Source: Zea mays (taxonomy: Eukaryota > Streptophyta > Magnoliopsida > Poales > Poaceae). From it: 64,000 bases of DNA. Numbering within the stretch: the first letter of the stretch is position 1; each line of letters opens with the position of its first letter. The notes beneath the pieces are model-generated. The model made no database searches and was not told the DNA's origin. It worked only from the letters and a program-made list of their open reading frames with translations. Location: positions 176,448,428 to 176,512,427 of the forward strand of contig NC_050101.1 in assembly GCF_902167145.1 (NCBI RefSeq), written 5' to 3'. A program made the position numbers and the translations under genes. Positions 47,478 through 57,992 of this stretch are shown one piece after another.

Positions 47478-47879
47478 CTAGGTAGGTGCCCTTGCGATGC
47501 CACGGAACATAAATTGCGAACCTCCAATGGACTTCATTTGAGACAAGTGATGCCCAAGAAAATGGGGGTAAACTGACACAGCTATCACTTGCTTTACTTG
47601 CCCTATGCACGGAAGAATCTGACACAGCTATCACCCATGAAGATTTCCGGTTAACTTGTGGAACCGGACTTCATTTGAGACAAGACAACAATACAGTGTT
47701 GAGCTTGCCACTCGGCCATGGCACACGCGAGAACACGGGATGATCAAGTAAGAACTGAACAGAATGCACTAATACAAAAGGCTGGCTTGCGTTCGCTTCC
47801 TTGCTCCACAGGAAGCATAGCTGATATACAAATCGAGAAGCAATTTATGTTCCGTGGCATCGCACGGGCACCTACCTAG
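47478..47879. mobile_element. Short element bounded by two opposed Helitron-like 3' ends (copy 2)
   Basis: The left end 'ctaggtaggtgcccttgcg' is the inverse of the right end 'cgcacgggcacctacctag', with about 40 bp of inverted similarity. On each side a T would follow CTAG on the proper strand (A at 47477; T at 47880). The core is closely similar to 11054-11410. It could be the 3' end of the composite Helitron, a nested small Helitron, or a TIR-like element made from two Helitron ends. Confidence 0.55.
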
Positions 47880-48129
47880 TTATACGTAAAAACCGTAGCG
47901 ATGTACATATATCTCAACTACTTAAAAAAGTAACGCCTGGTTAAAGTCTGCTACGGTTGACTACGTTTAAATATAATTCTCTTTCTCGCTTCGTTATAAG
48001 TTTAACATATTAACCTTTGATTGATTATATGTAAAAAATAGTACTAGTACATTAGATAGATTGTCGAATATATTTTCATAATAAAATTATTTAAATACAT
48101 AAGTATGGTTAATATTTTCTATCAATCAA

Positions 48130-48978
48130 GGGGCCAGGCTCTGGAATCCTCTACCTGGCGCGCTAAATGTCGGAGGCGAAAAACCACCGACCGGGTGACG
48201 GAGTGCACCTGCCCCTGGCCCCCTTGACGGGGGCGGTTTGGGGTTTGACTAGCCGGAGCGTAATACCATACATCCATTAGAGTTGTATTGGTTGAAAGCT
48301 TGTAAGTCGTCGGTCTGAGTATTAATCGACCTCCCCTATGCGTCGTAAGTGCCACCCTTTTATAGTCCAAGAGGAGACACATTATAAGGGAGCTGGCCCC
48401 CAACAGGTGGCCCAGGAGCAATTTACACAGTAGAACAAGAGGTGTCGAATAAGCCCGACGACACTAGATCTTCCTAAACTTGTATCTCCTCTTGGTCGTT
48501 GTGCTGGCTCCCAATGTCCTATCCTCTCGTCTCGTTTAATCAGAGCTCTGTCGTAGCCCATGGAGTAGGTTGTGGCGTAGTTTGATACGCTGTCGTGTGT
48601 AGGGGTGGACAGTGTCCTCCTATCTTCTCCCCCTATAATCTCTTTATGTATCGGTAACACACAAGGAGCAATGAAGTCACAAAGAAGGGCGCCTAAGCGA
48701 CGCATTGGGTCAATAATCTTGCCTTGGTAACGTGGGGTCAGAGTGAAATCCTGCATGTTGCAGACCTGACGCGCCACACACGTTTAATGCGGGGGATACA
48801 CTACCCGTCGTTGGCGCGGGTGAGTATGCATACCATTTGCACATAATGCTGGCAGGCCTCATGTTAGATGTATACGTCAGACACCGTTCGATAGCTTATG
48901 CTAGTTACGTCTTGGCCACGCGTTGGCATCGAACCTCTGCCTTAGACTGGGGGCAGGCCCGAGAATATGCATGGACAC
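48130..48978 (-). mobile_element. LTR and PBS remnant of an unassigned LTR retrotransposon
   Basis: From 48168 the + strand begins TGTCGGAGGCG like an LTR edge. Directly left of it the minus strand reads 'tttagcgcgccaggtagagg', a primer-binding-site-like sequence of the kind used by some plant Gypsy elements. So this is a minus-strand 5' LTR with PBS; the internal part to the left is lost. It is broken at 48979 by the next Gypsy element. Confidence 0.5.
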
Positions 48979-50597
48979 TGTCGGCGTTTCGAGACCGGGG
49001 GGTCCCTAGGTCGACGAGTGAAATGTCGTCGCGTGCCCCAGCCCAGATGGGTCGGCGCGAGGCCGAGCGCGAAGGGGGGAAAAGAGGCAGCCGGAGACGG
49101 GTGTGAGAGAGGTGGAAATCCCGCGGCCTTCGTGTTCGTCCCGCGCCCAGGTTGGGTGCGCTTGCAGTAGGGGGTTACAAGCGTCCACGCGGGAGAGGGA
49201 GCGAGCGGCCTCATGCGAGCGCCTGTCTCGTCCTCGTCCCCGCGCGGCCAACCCTCTGTGAGAGGGCCCTGGTCCTTCCTTTTATAGGCGTAAGGAGAGG
49301 ATCCAGTTGTACAATGGGGGTGTAGCAGAGTGCTAACGTGTCTAGCGGAGGAGAGCTAGCGTCCTAAGTACATGCCATCGTGGCAGCTGGAGAGGTTTTG
49401 GCACCCGGTTCGTGTGGTGTCGTGGCCGTCGGAGGAGCGCTGGAGCCTGGCGGAAGGACAGCTGTCGGGGCTGCCGAGTCCTTGCTGACGTCCTCTTGCT
49501 TCCGTAAGGGGGCTGAGAGCCACCGTCGTCAGGGAGCGTGCGGGGCGCCATCATTGCCTATCTGGCGGAGCGAGCCAGATGGGACGCCGATCTTGTCCCC
49601 CGAAGCCTGAGTCAGCTTGGGGTAGGGTAATGATGGCGCCTCCCGTTGTCGTGGTTGGTCCGCGCCTAGGTTGGGCGATGTAGAGGCTCCTTCGAGGTCA
49701 AGGTCGAGTCTGTCTTCCGTGGCCGAGGTCGAGTCCGAGCCCCTGGGTCGGGCGAGGCGGAGACCGTCGGCTGATGCCAGGGCTGAGGCCGAGCCCTGGG
49801 GTCGGGCGAAGCGAAGTTCGTCGTCTTCAGGGGCTGAGCCCGAGTCCGAGCCCTGGGTCGGGCGGAGCGGAGTTCGCCGTCTTCCGGGGCTGAGCCCGAG
49901 TCCGAGCCCTGGGTCGGGCGGAGCGGAGTTCGCCATCTTCAGGGGCTTAGCCCGAGTCCGAGCCCTGGGTCGGGCGAAGCGGAGTTCGCCGTCTTCCGGG
50001 GCTTAGCCCGAGTCCGAGTCCTGGGTCGGGCGGAGCGGAGTTCGCCGTCTTCCAGGGTTTAGCCCGAGTCCGAGCCCTGGGTCGGGCGAAGCAGAGCTTC
50101 CTATGGTGCCTGAGGCCGGGCCTGACTACCTGTCAGCCTCACTCTGTCAAGTGGCACTGCAGTCGGTGCGGCGCAGGCGGCGCTGTCCTTCTGTCAGGCC
50201 GGTCAGTGGAGCGGCGAAGTGACTGCGGTCACTTCGGCTCTGCTGACTGAAGGGCGCGCGTCAGGATAAAGGTGTCAGGCCACCTTTGCATTAAATGCTC
50301 CTGCGATTTGGTCGGTCGCCGCGGTGATTTGGTCAGGGTTGCTTCTTGGCGAAGACAGGGCCTCGGGTGAGCCGGAAGTATGTTCGTCGCTGGAGGGGGG
50401 CCTCGAGCGAGACGGAGATCCTCCGGGGTCGGCTGCCCTTGCCCGAGGCTAGGCTCGGGCGAGGCGTGATCGAGTCCCTCGAATGGACCAATCCCTGACT
50501 TAATCGCACCCATCAGGCCTTTGCAGCTTTGTGCTGATGGGGGTTACCAGCTGAGAATTAGGAGTCTTGAGGGTACCCCTAATTATGGTCCCCGACA
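48979..50597 (-). repeat. 3' LTR of the Gypsy element
   Basis: 1619 bp, + strand TGTCGGCGTTTCGAGACC to GGTCCCCGACA. Its outer part is GC-rich and holds a 56-bp tandem repeat array. Confidence 0.85.
49741..50105. repeat. 56-bp tandem repeats inside the Gypsy LTR
   Basis: The word 'ccctgggtcgggcg' (with small changes) recurs at 49741, 49794, 49851, 49907, 49963, 50019 and 50075. The later steps are exactly 56 bp; the first two are 53 and 57. Units share 'agcggagttcgccgtcttc' and 'gcccgagtccgag'. Confidence 0.9.
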
Positions 50598-50612
50598 GTA
50601 GCCCCCGAGCCT
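50598..50612 (-). promoter_or_regulatory. Polypurine tract of the Gypsy element
   Basis: The minus strand reads 'ggctcgggggctac' directly before the LTR start TGTCGGGGACC, the usual PPT position. Confidence 0.75.
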
Positions 50613-53135
50613 CGAAGGGAGTGTTAACACTCGCTTGGAGGCTTTTGTCGCACTTTTTTGCAAGGGGACCAGCCTTTCTCGGTTGCATTACATTCCGGTG
50701 GGTGCGCGCGAGCGCACCCGCCGGGTGTAGCCCCCGAGGCCTCGGAGGAGTGGTTTGACTCCTCCGAGGTCTTAATGCCTCGCGCAATGCTTTGGCTGGT
50801 CTGGTCGTTCCCTCATGCGAGCTGGCCGTAGCCCGGGTGCACGGTCGGGTCCCAAGTTCTCGGGATGGTATGTTGACGCTGTCAACGGTTTGGCCGGAGC
50901 CGGGTTTGCGAGAGCAGCCCCCGAGCCTCTGCACAAGGCGAGAGGATGGTCAGGGACAGACTCAGCTTTTTTACATACGCCCTTGCGTCGCCTTTCCGCA
51001 AGGAGGAGGGGGGGAAGCGCCATGTTGCCCTCGGAGGGCGCCGAACATGGTGTCTCCGGTGAGCTGCTGGCGGGTAATCCGAGCGGACGTCCGTGCCCCA
51101 TTTGTTAGGGGTCGGCTAGCGGCCCAGAGGCGCGCCCAAAAGTACCTGCGGGTGATCTGCCGTACCCGGTCCCCTGTCGACGGGGTCCGAGGGCTCGATG
51201 CCTCCCTCTGATGGGATTCCGTTACAAGATCGTTCCCGCTGGTCTGGGAAATGTCCTAGGGTACCTCGGGAGCGCAGCCCGAGCCTTGGTTATGTATCGA
51301 ACGTACCCATGGTCATCCCTCGCTCTGTGTCTAGGGCGGCTGTGAACCCTTCGAGGGCCAGCCTTCGAACCCCTGATCAGTAGTGGGCGCGGAGCCCGAG
51401 TAGCCTGAGGCGGTCGTTGAACCCTTCTGAGGGGCCGGCCTTCGAACCGCTGACCAGTAGTGGGTGTGGAGCCCACGCGCTCTAAGGCGGCTGTTGAACC
51501 CTTCCGAGGGGCCAGCCTTTGAACCTCTGATCAGTAGGGAGGCTCGGAGCCCGGTTCCTTCACGGAGAAGGATCCTTTTCGGGGTATCCCCCTTTCCCGG
51601 TCCCTGTTGTAAGAGAGATAAAGAGGAAAAAGGAAAAGGATACGAAATCGAATGACGTGGCGTACCTTTTTTTGACACAGTCATTATGGTGAAGGCGAAG
51701 CGTCGCTCGCTTCCCCTCCCAGAGGCGCCGCCTTTCCCGCCACGGAGTTAATGCGACGGGGCGTGCGGTTCGCGGGGCGGCCGTTGCGCGTGCGTGAGCC
51801 GTTCGAGGAACAGAACACGGGCGCGTCGTCTTCACGCCGTGAGAGAGGGTTCTCTCGCTGCCCCCGGATGGGACGTAAGCTTGGCTGACGACGTGACCGC
51901 TGCTCCTGCCCGCCTGCCACCGCCATTACTGCTGGCCCATTTTTGGCCGCATTGACCGTCGCGCCAGGCTGGCGCCGCTGGGTCGTGCGTAGGGTTGCAT
52001 TGAGTCGCGGTACTGGTTCCGCAGTCGAGGAGGCGTGGCAGTGGCGCGGGTGGCGGTGCAGTTGCTCGCACGCAGCATCCGGCGCGCCGGTTGCATGATG
52101 CGTGGGCCTGTGCCTCCATGATGGGCGTGTTGGATGTCGGAGAGGTGCGCCCACTTGGCGCGGTTGCATGCCGCCTGCATGGTTGCCCGCCCTTTCGCCC
52201 GCTGGTCTGGGCAAAAGTGGAGGACCGCTTGTAACCACTGGGCGGTTGCATGCACCGCGCGCGGCGGTTTGGCTTCTTCTGCTCTGGGCCAGCTTGCATG
52301 ACGCGTGGGACCCAGCCCCCGCGCCGTAGGGGGAGGACCCTGGCGACGATGGCCCGGGCGTGATGATGATGTCGTCCTTCAGAGTGGAGATCCTCAGACC
52401 GCGTCGCCGTCCGAGGCTAGGTCGGACCTCGCCGAAGGTATAGTCGATGCCGAGGGTGCTGCTGCTCCCTTCAACTTGTCGAGATCCGAGCCTGCAGGAT
52501 CGGATCATCTTGTAGCGTGTGTTTTCTGCGGCCGCCGAGGCCCAAACACACCCTCGCCGTGTTGTAAAGTTGCGCTTCTTTTCCTCTTGTTTCAGAATTG
52601 TCTGTGCGAGCGAGAGTTGCTTTTCACGGAAGATGATGAGTGAGGTATCTGTATCCCGGAGGCGTAGGAATCCCTCGGCTCGGTCGGCCTTGCCGCTTAC
52701 GCGTGCTCTTGCCTGTCCATGGGATTCTGTCACCGACGCAGTCGAGAAGGCTCGAAGAATCGCTTCGGCAGAGGAACTTTCAAACGTGAAGACTTGTTCG
52801 GTCCGCGGAATCACTTATCCGAACGTGAGTTACTTATCGCAGAAGGTGATGAGTGAGGTATCCGTGTCCCGGAGGCATAGGAGTCCCTCGGCTCGGTCAG
52901 CCTTGACTGCTTACGTGTACTCCATCGTTTTCAGGATCCACTTTCGAAGTAGTCAAAAAGCACGAAAGACATTCTGGCAGAAAGGATCTTTTTTCGAGGA
53001 AAAAATTCGACGCAGAGGGGGTTCCCCCCCTTTTAGCCCCCGAGGGAGGGTCGGGCTTTGCCGAGGCAAGCCTGACCCTTCCTTGATGACTAAACTTTGC
53101 GTGGGAGCGAGGTATATGAACAACTTGAAAACATC
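50613..53135 (-). other. 3' internal region of the Gypsy element
   Basis: Between pol and the 3' LTR lie about 2.5 kb of GC-rich sequence. It holds three 74-77-bp repeats at about 51337-51560 ('gttgaacccttc', 'gggccagcctt') and a pair of copies of 'tgatgagtgaggtatc' with about 70 bp of shared sequence at 52634 and 52848. A minus-strand frame of 376 codons (52814-51684) stays open but has no recognised domain, and its composition (Arg, Ser, Pro, Ala) is what GC-rich DNA gives by chance. Tat elements often carry extra ORFs here, so it is recorded but not called a gene. Confidence 0.5.
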
Positions 53136-56100
53136 TTAAGGGTAGAAGCGACGTAGCTGTTGGATGTTCCAAGCGTTGCTGTAGACCTCGCCTTGGCTGT
53201 TGGCCAGCTTGTATGTTCCGGGCTTCAGAACTTTGGCGATGACGAATGGCCCTTCCCAGGGAGGTGTGAGCTTGTGCCGCCCTCGGGCGTCTTGTCGCAG
53301 CCGAAGCACCAGGTCGCCCACCTGGAGGTCTCGGGACCGGACCCCTCGGGCGTGGTAGCGTCGCAGGGACTGCTGGTACCGCGCCGAGTGTAGTAAGGCC
53401 TTGTCCCGAGCCTCTTCCAGCTGGTCCAGCGAGTCTTCTCGACTAGCTTGGTTGCTTTGGTCGGCGTAGGCCCTCGTCCTCGGGGAACCGCATTCTAAGT
53501 CTGTGGGCAAGATGGCCTCGGCCCCATAGACTAGAAAGAACGGCGTGAAGCCCGTGGCTCGGCTCGGCGTTGTCCTCAGACTCTAGACCACCGAGGGGAG
53601 TTCCTTCATCCATCGCTTGCCGAACTTGTTGAGGTCGTTGTAGATCCGAGGCTTGAGTCCTTGTAGGATCATACCGTTGGCACGCTCTACTTGCCCATTC
53701 GTCATGGGGTGAGCCACGGCGGCCCAGCCCACCCGGATGTGGTGATCCTCGCAGAAGTCCAGGAACTTTTTGCCGGTGAACTGGGTGCCGTTGTCGGTGA
53801 TGATGGAGTTCGGGACCCCAAAACGGTGGATGATGTTGGTGAAGAACGCCACCGCCTGTTCGGACCTGATGCTGTTTAGGGGTCGGACCTCGATCCACTT
53901 GGAGAATTTGTCGATGGCGACCAACAGGTGCGTGTAGCCCCCGGGTGCCTTCTGCAAGGGGCCGACGAGGTCTAGACCCCACACAGCAAAAGGCCAGGTG
54001 ATGGGTATCGTCTGCAGAGCCTGAGCAGGCAGGTGGGTCTGCCTTGCGTAGAATTGACACCCTTCGCAGGTGCGGACAATTCTGGTGGCGTCGGCCACCG
54101 CCGTCGGCCAGTAGAAACCTTGCCGGAAGGCGTTTCCAACAAGGGCTCGAGGTGCCGCGTGATGGCCGCAAGCCCCCGAGTGTATCTCTCGTAGGAGTTC
54201 CTGACCTTCGGTGATGGAAATGCATCGCTGGAGGATACCTGAGGGGCTGTGGTGGTAGAGCTCCTTCCCATCTCCCAGCAAGACGAACGACTTGGCGCGC
54301 CGCACCAACCGCCGAACTTCGGCTCGGTCGAGGGGTAGCTCTCCTTGGTGGAGATATTGCAGGTACGGGGTCTGCCAGTTTCGATTAGGCGTGACCCCGC
54401 TTCGCTCCTCCTCGACGCGCAGTGCCTCACCCTCGGGGGTCGAGGGTGCCTCGGGCCGAGCTGAGGGTGCCTCGAGCCGAGCCGAGGGTGCCTCGGACTG
54501 GGCCGAGGGTGCCTCGGGCTCGGGCGTGTCGTCGATCTTGATGGAGGGTTGATGCAGTCTCGGGAGAAGACGTCCGGGGGAACCATTGTTCGCCCCGAGG
54601 TTATTTTAGCCAGCTCGTCCGCAGTCTCGTTGTAGCGCCGGGCGATGTGGTTGAGCTCGAGCCCGTAGAACTTGTCTTCTAGGCGCCGAACCTCATCGTA
54701 GTAGGCCTCCATCTTCGGGTCGCGGCAGTGGGAGTTCTTCATGACTTGGTCGATGACAAGCTGCGAGTCACCGCGAGCGTCGAGGCGTCGGACCCCTAGC
54801 TCGATGGCGATCTGCAACCCGTTGACCAGAGCCTCGTACTCAGCCACATTGTTGGACGCCGGGAAATGGAGGCGTAGCACGTAGCGTAGGTGCTTCCCGA
54901 GGGGCGAGATGAAGAGTAGGCCTGCGCCGGCTCCTGTCTTCATCAGCGACCCGTCGAAGAACATGGTCCAGAGCTCCGGCTGGATCGGAGCTGTTGGGAG
55001 CTGGGTGTCGACCCATTCAGCCACGAAGTCCGCCAAGACTTGGGACTTGATGGCCTTCCGGGGGGCGAACGAGATTGTTTCGCCCATGATTTCCACCGCC
55101 CACTTTGCGATTCTACCCGAGGCCTCTCGACACTGGATGATCTCCCCCAGGGGGAAGGATGACACCACAGTTACCGGATGAGACTCGAAGTAGTGTCGCA
55201 ACTTCCGCCACGTCAGGATCACCGCGTACAGCAGCTTCTGAACTTGTGGGTAGCGGATTTTGGTCTCGGACAGTACCTCGCTGATGAAGTAGACTGGCCT
55301 CTGGACGGGCAATGTATGCCCCTCTTCTCGTCTCTCAACCACAATCGCGGCGCTAACCACCTGAGTGGTCGCGGCGACGTAGATCAAGAGGGCTTCTCCG
55401 GCAGCTGGGGGCACCAAGATGGGCGCATTCGTGAGGAGCGCCTTCAGGTTCCCGAGGGCTTCCTCGGCCTCAGGGGTCCAAGTGAAGCACTCGGCCTTCC
55501 TTAAGAGGCGGTACAGAGGCAGACCTCTTTCGCCGAGGCGTGAGATGAAGCGGCTCAGAGCCGCAAGACATCCCATGACCCTCTGCACGCCCTTCAAGTC
55601 CTTGATGGGCCCCATGCTGGCGATGGCTGTGATCTTCTCCGGGTTGGCTTCGATGCCCCGCTCGGAGACGATGAACCCCAAGAGCATGCCTCGGGGTACC
55701 CCGAAGACACACTTTTCGGGATTAAGCTTCACGCCTTTCGCCTGAGACATCGGAATGTCACTTCAAGGTCGGAAAGGAGGTCGGAGGCTTTCCTCGTCTT
55801 GACTACGATGTCATCGACGTAAGCCTCGACCGTCCGGCCAATGTGTTCGCCGAACACATGGTTCATGCACCGCTGGTACGTCGCACCCGCATTCCTCAAG
55901 CCGAACGGCATGGTGACATAGCAGTACATGCCGAAGGGTGTGATGAAAGAAGTCGCGAGCTAGTCGGACTCTTTCATCCTGTTTTGGTGATACCCTGAGT
56001 AGGCATCGAGGAAAGACAGGGTTTCGCACCCAGCAGTGGAATCCACGATTTGATCGATGCGAGGCAGAGGGTAGGGAACCTTTGGACATGCTTTGTTTAG

Positions 56101-56610
56101 ACCAATGTAGTCTACACACATCCGCCATTTCCCTCCTTTCTTTCTCACAAGCACAGGGTTGGCAAGCCATTCGGGATGGAATACCTCTTTGATGAACCCT
56201 GCCGCCATTAGCTTGTGGATCTCCTCGCCTATGGCTCTGCGCTTTTCTTCGTCGAATCGGCGCAGAGGCTGCTTGACGGGTCAGGCTTCGTCTCGGATAT
56301 CCAGAGAGTGCTCGGCGACATCCCTCGGTATGCCGGGCATGTCCGAGGGACTCCACGCGAAGACGTCGGCGTTCGCGCGGAGAAAGTCGACGAGCACTGC
56401 TTCCTATTTGGGATCGAGCTCGGAGCCGATCCGGACTTGCTTGGAGGCATCGCTGCTGGGGTCGAGGGGGACGGACTTAACCGTCTCCGCTGGTTCGAAG
56501 TTGTCGGCGTGACGCTTCGCGTCTGGCACCTCCTTAGAGAGGCTCTCCAGGTCGGCGATGAGGGCCTCGGATTCGGCGAGGGCCTCGGCGTACTCCACGC
56601 ACTCGACGTC
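53136..56610 (-). pseudogene. Gypsy pol (RT - RNase H - integrase), interrupted
   Basis: In minus-strand order: a pre-RT linker (56598 down), RT with MAAGFIKEV, LDAYSGYHQ and the catalytic YVDDIVV (about 56208-55729), an RNase H with FFDGSLMKTGAGAGL and GDSQLVIDQV (about 54990-54650), integrase with an H-H-C-C finger and DNGTQF core (54308-53583), and a C-terminal domain ending QQLRRFYP at 53139. Breaks: stops at 56404-56406, 56281-56283, 55960-55962 and 53583-53585; a frameshift near 55740 (frame 0 to 1) and another between RNase H and integrase near the 21-bp repeats at 54442. Pol would copy and integrate the element; this copy cannot make it. The upstream end is cut by the second Sirevirus. 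Confidence 0.88.
54442..54525. repeat. 21-bp minisatellite within Gypsy pol
   Basis: Four units of 'gagggtgcctcg' plus a variable 9-base tail start at 54442, 54463, 54484 and 54505. 21 bp keeps frame, giving a 7-residue repeat in the linker between RNase H and integrase. Confidence 0.85.
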
Positions 56611-57944
56611 TGAAAGGGAATTAGGCTTACACCTAGTCCCTAATTAATTTTGGTGCTTGAATTGCCCAACACAAATAATTGGACTAACTAGTTTGCCCAA
56701 GTGTATAGATTATACAGGTGTAAAAGGTTCACACTCAGCCAATAAAAAGACCAAGTGTTGGGGTTAACAAAAGAGCAAAGGGCCAACCGAAGGCACCTCT
56801 GGTCTGGCGCACCGGACTGTCCGGTGCACCACCGGACAGTGTCCGGTGCACCACCGGACATGTCCGGTGCACCAGAGGACTCCAACTCAAACTCGCCACC
56901 CTCGGGAATTTCCAGAGGCACTCGCGCTATAATTCACCGGACTGTCCGGTGCGCCAAGGAAGAGCGGCCTCAGGAACTCGCCAGCTTCGGGAAACTCCAA
57001 CGGCTAGTCCGCTATAATTCACCGGACTGTCCGGTGTACACCGGACAGTGTCCGGTGCGCCAAGGAAGAGTCCGGTGCAACTCCGAAGCAACGGCTTTCT
57101 CCGCGCCAACGGCTACCTGCGGCGCATTAAATGCGCGCGCAGCGCGCGCAGAAGTCAGGCGCGCCCATACTGGCACACCGGACAAGGAACAGTGCATGTC
57201 CGGTGTGCACCGGACACCCAGGCGGGACCACAAGTCAGAAGCTCCAACGGTCAGAATCCAACGGCAGTGATGACGTGGCGGGGGCACCGGACATGTCCGG
57301 TGTGCACCGGACTGTCCGGTGCGCCATCGAACAGACAGCCTCCACCAACGGTCAAGTTGGTGGTTGGGGCTATAAATACCCCAACCACCCCACCATTCAT
57401 TGCATCCAAGTTTTCCACTTCTCAACCACTTACAAGAGCTAGGCATTCAATTCTAGACACACCAAAAGAGATCAAATCCTCTCCAACTCCACACAAGTCT
57501 CTAGTGATTAGCGAGAGAGATTTGTCGTGTTCTTTTGAGCTCTTGCGCTTGGATTGCTTCTTTTCTTTCTCACTTGTTCTTGAGATCATAACTCCATTGT
57601 AATCAAGGCAAGAGGCACCAATTGTGTGGTGGCCCTTGCGGGGAAGTTTTGTTCCCGGCTTTGATTTGAGAAGAGAAGCTCACTCGGTCCGAGGGACCGT
57701 TTGAGAGAGGGAAGGGTTGAAAGAGACCCGGCCTTTGTGGCCTCCTCAACGGGGAGTAGGTTTGAGAGAACCGAACCTCGGTAAAACAAATCTCCGTGTC
57801 TCACTTGCTTATTCGCTTGGGATTTGTTTTTCACCCTCTCTCGCGGACTCGTTTCTTTATTACTAACGCTAACCCGGCTTGTAGTTGTGTTTATATTTGT
57901 AAATTTCAGTTTCGCCCTATTCACCCCCCCTCTAGGCGACTTCA
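56611..57944 (+). repeat. 5' LTR of the second Sirevirus
   Basis: 1334 bp from TGAAAGGGAATTAGGC to CTCTAGGCGACTTCA. It holds a CACCGGAC..GTCCGGTG palindrome array at about 56809-57320 and a TATA box TATAAATA at 57371-57378, the likely start of transcription of the element. Confidence 0.92.
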
Positions 57945-57945
57945 A

Positions 57946-57958
57946 TTGGTATCAGAGC
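57946..57958 (+). promoter_or_regulatory. tRNA primer-binding site of the second Sirevirus
   Basis: TTGGTATCAGAGC directly follows the LTR and is complementary to the 3' end of initiator Met tRNA, the Copia primer. Confidence 0.92.
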
Positions 57959-57992
57959 CCGGTGCTTCATTAGAGCCTAACCGCTCGAAGTG

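Larger units (their letters stand above)
39226..47879 (+). mobile_element. Helitron-like composite with several 5' ends and captured genes
   Basis: Helitron-type 5' ends, each preceded by A, occur at 39226 (TCTGTACTACTTATT, one misfit), 41674 (TCTATACTACTATAT, no misfit) and 42538 (TCTCTACTACTCTAT, no misfit). A 3' end that fits the maize consensus at 27 of 28 positions lies at 47852-47879 (CTAG at 47876-47879, then T). The span holds + strand exon series from a UCH, an unidentified gene, an LRR receptor kinase and AGO4, all with introns. No Rep/helicase gene is present. Which 5' end pairs with the 3' end cannot be settled here; 41674 or 42538 are the best candidates, and the first 2.4 kb may be a separate element. 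Confidence 0.6.
48979..56610 (-). mobile_element. Ty3/Gypsy element, Tat-like, decayed; 5' part outside the window
   Basis: The 3' LTR is on the left (48979-50597, TG..CA), followed rightward by the PPT, a 2.5-kb 3' internal region, and pol with RT, RNase H and integrase on the minus strand. The likely left target duplication is GACAC at 48974-48978. At 56610 the coding region is cut by the second Sirevirus, so gag and the 5' LTR lie right of the window. A plant RNase H of the ASNNVAEYEAL / GDSQLVIDQV type downstream of RT, and a long region between pol and the 3' LTR, point to the Tat lineage (maize Huck/Flip/Grande group); the exact family is not settled. Several stops and frameshifts make it inactive. 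Confidence 0.85.
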
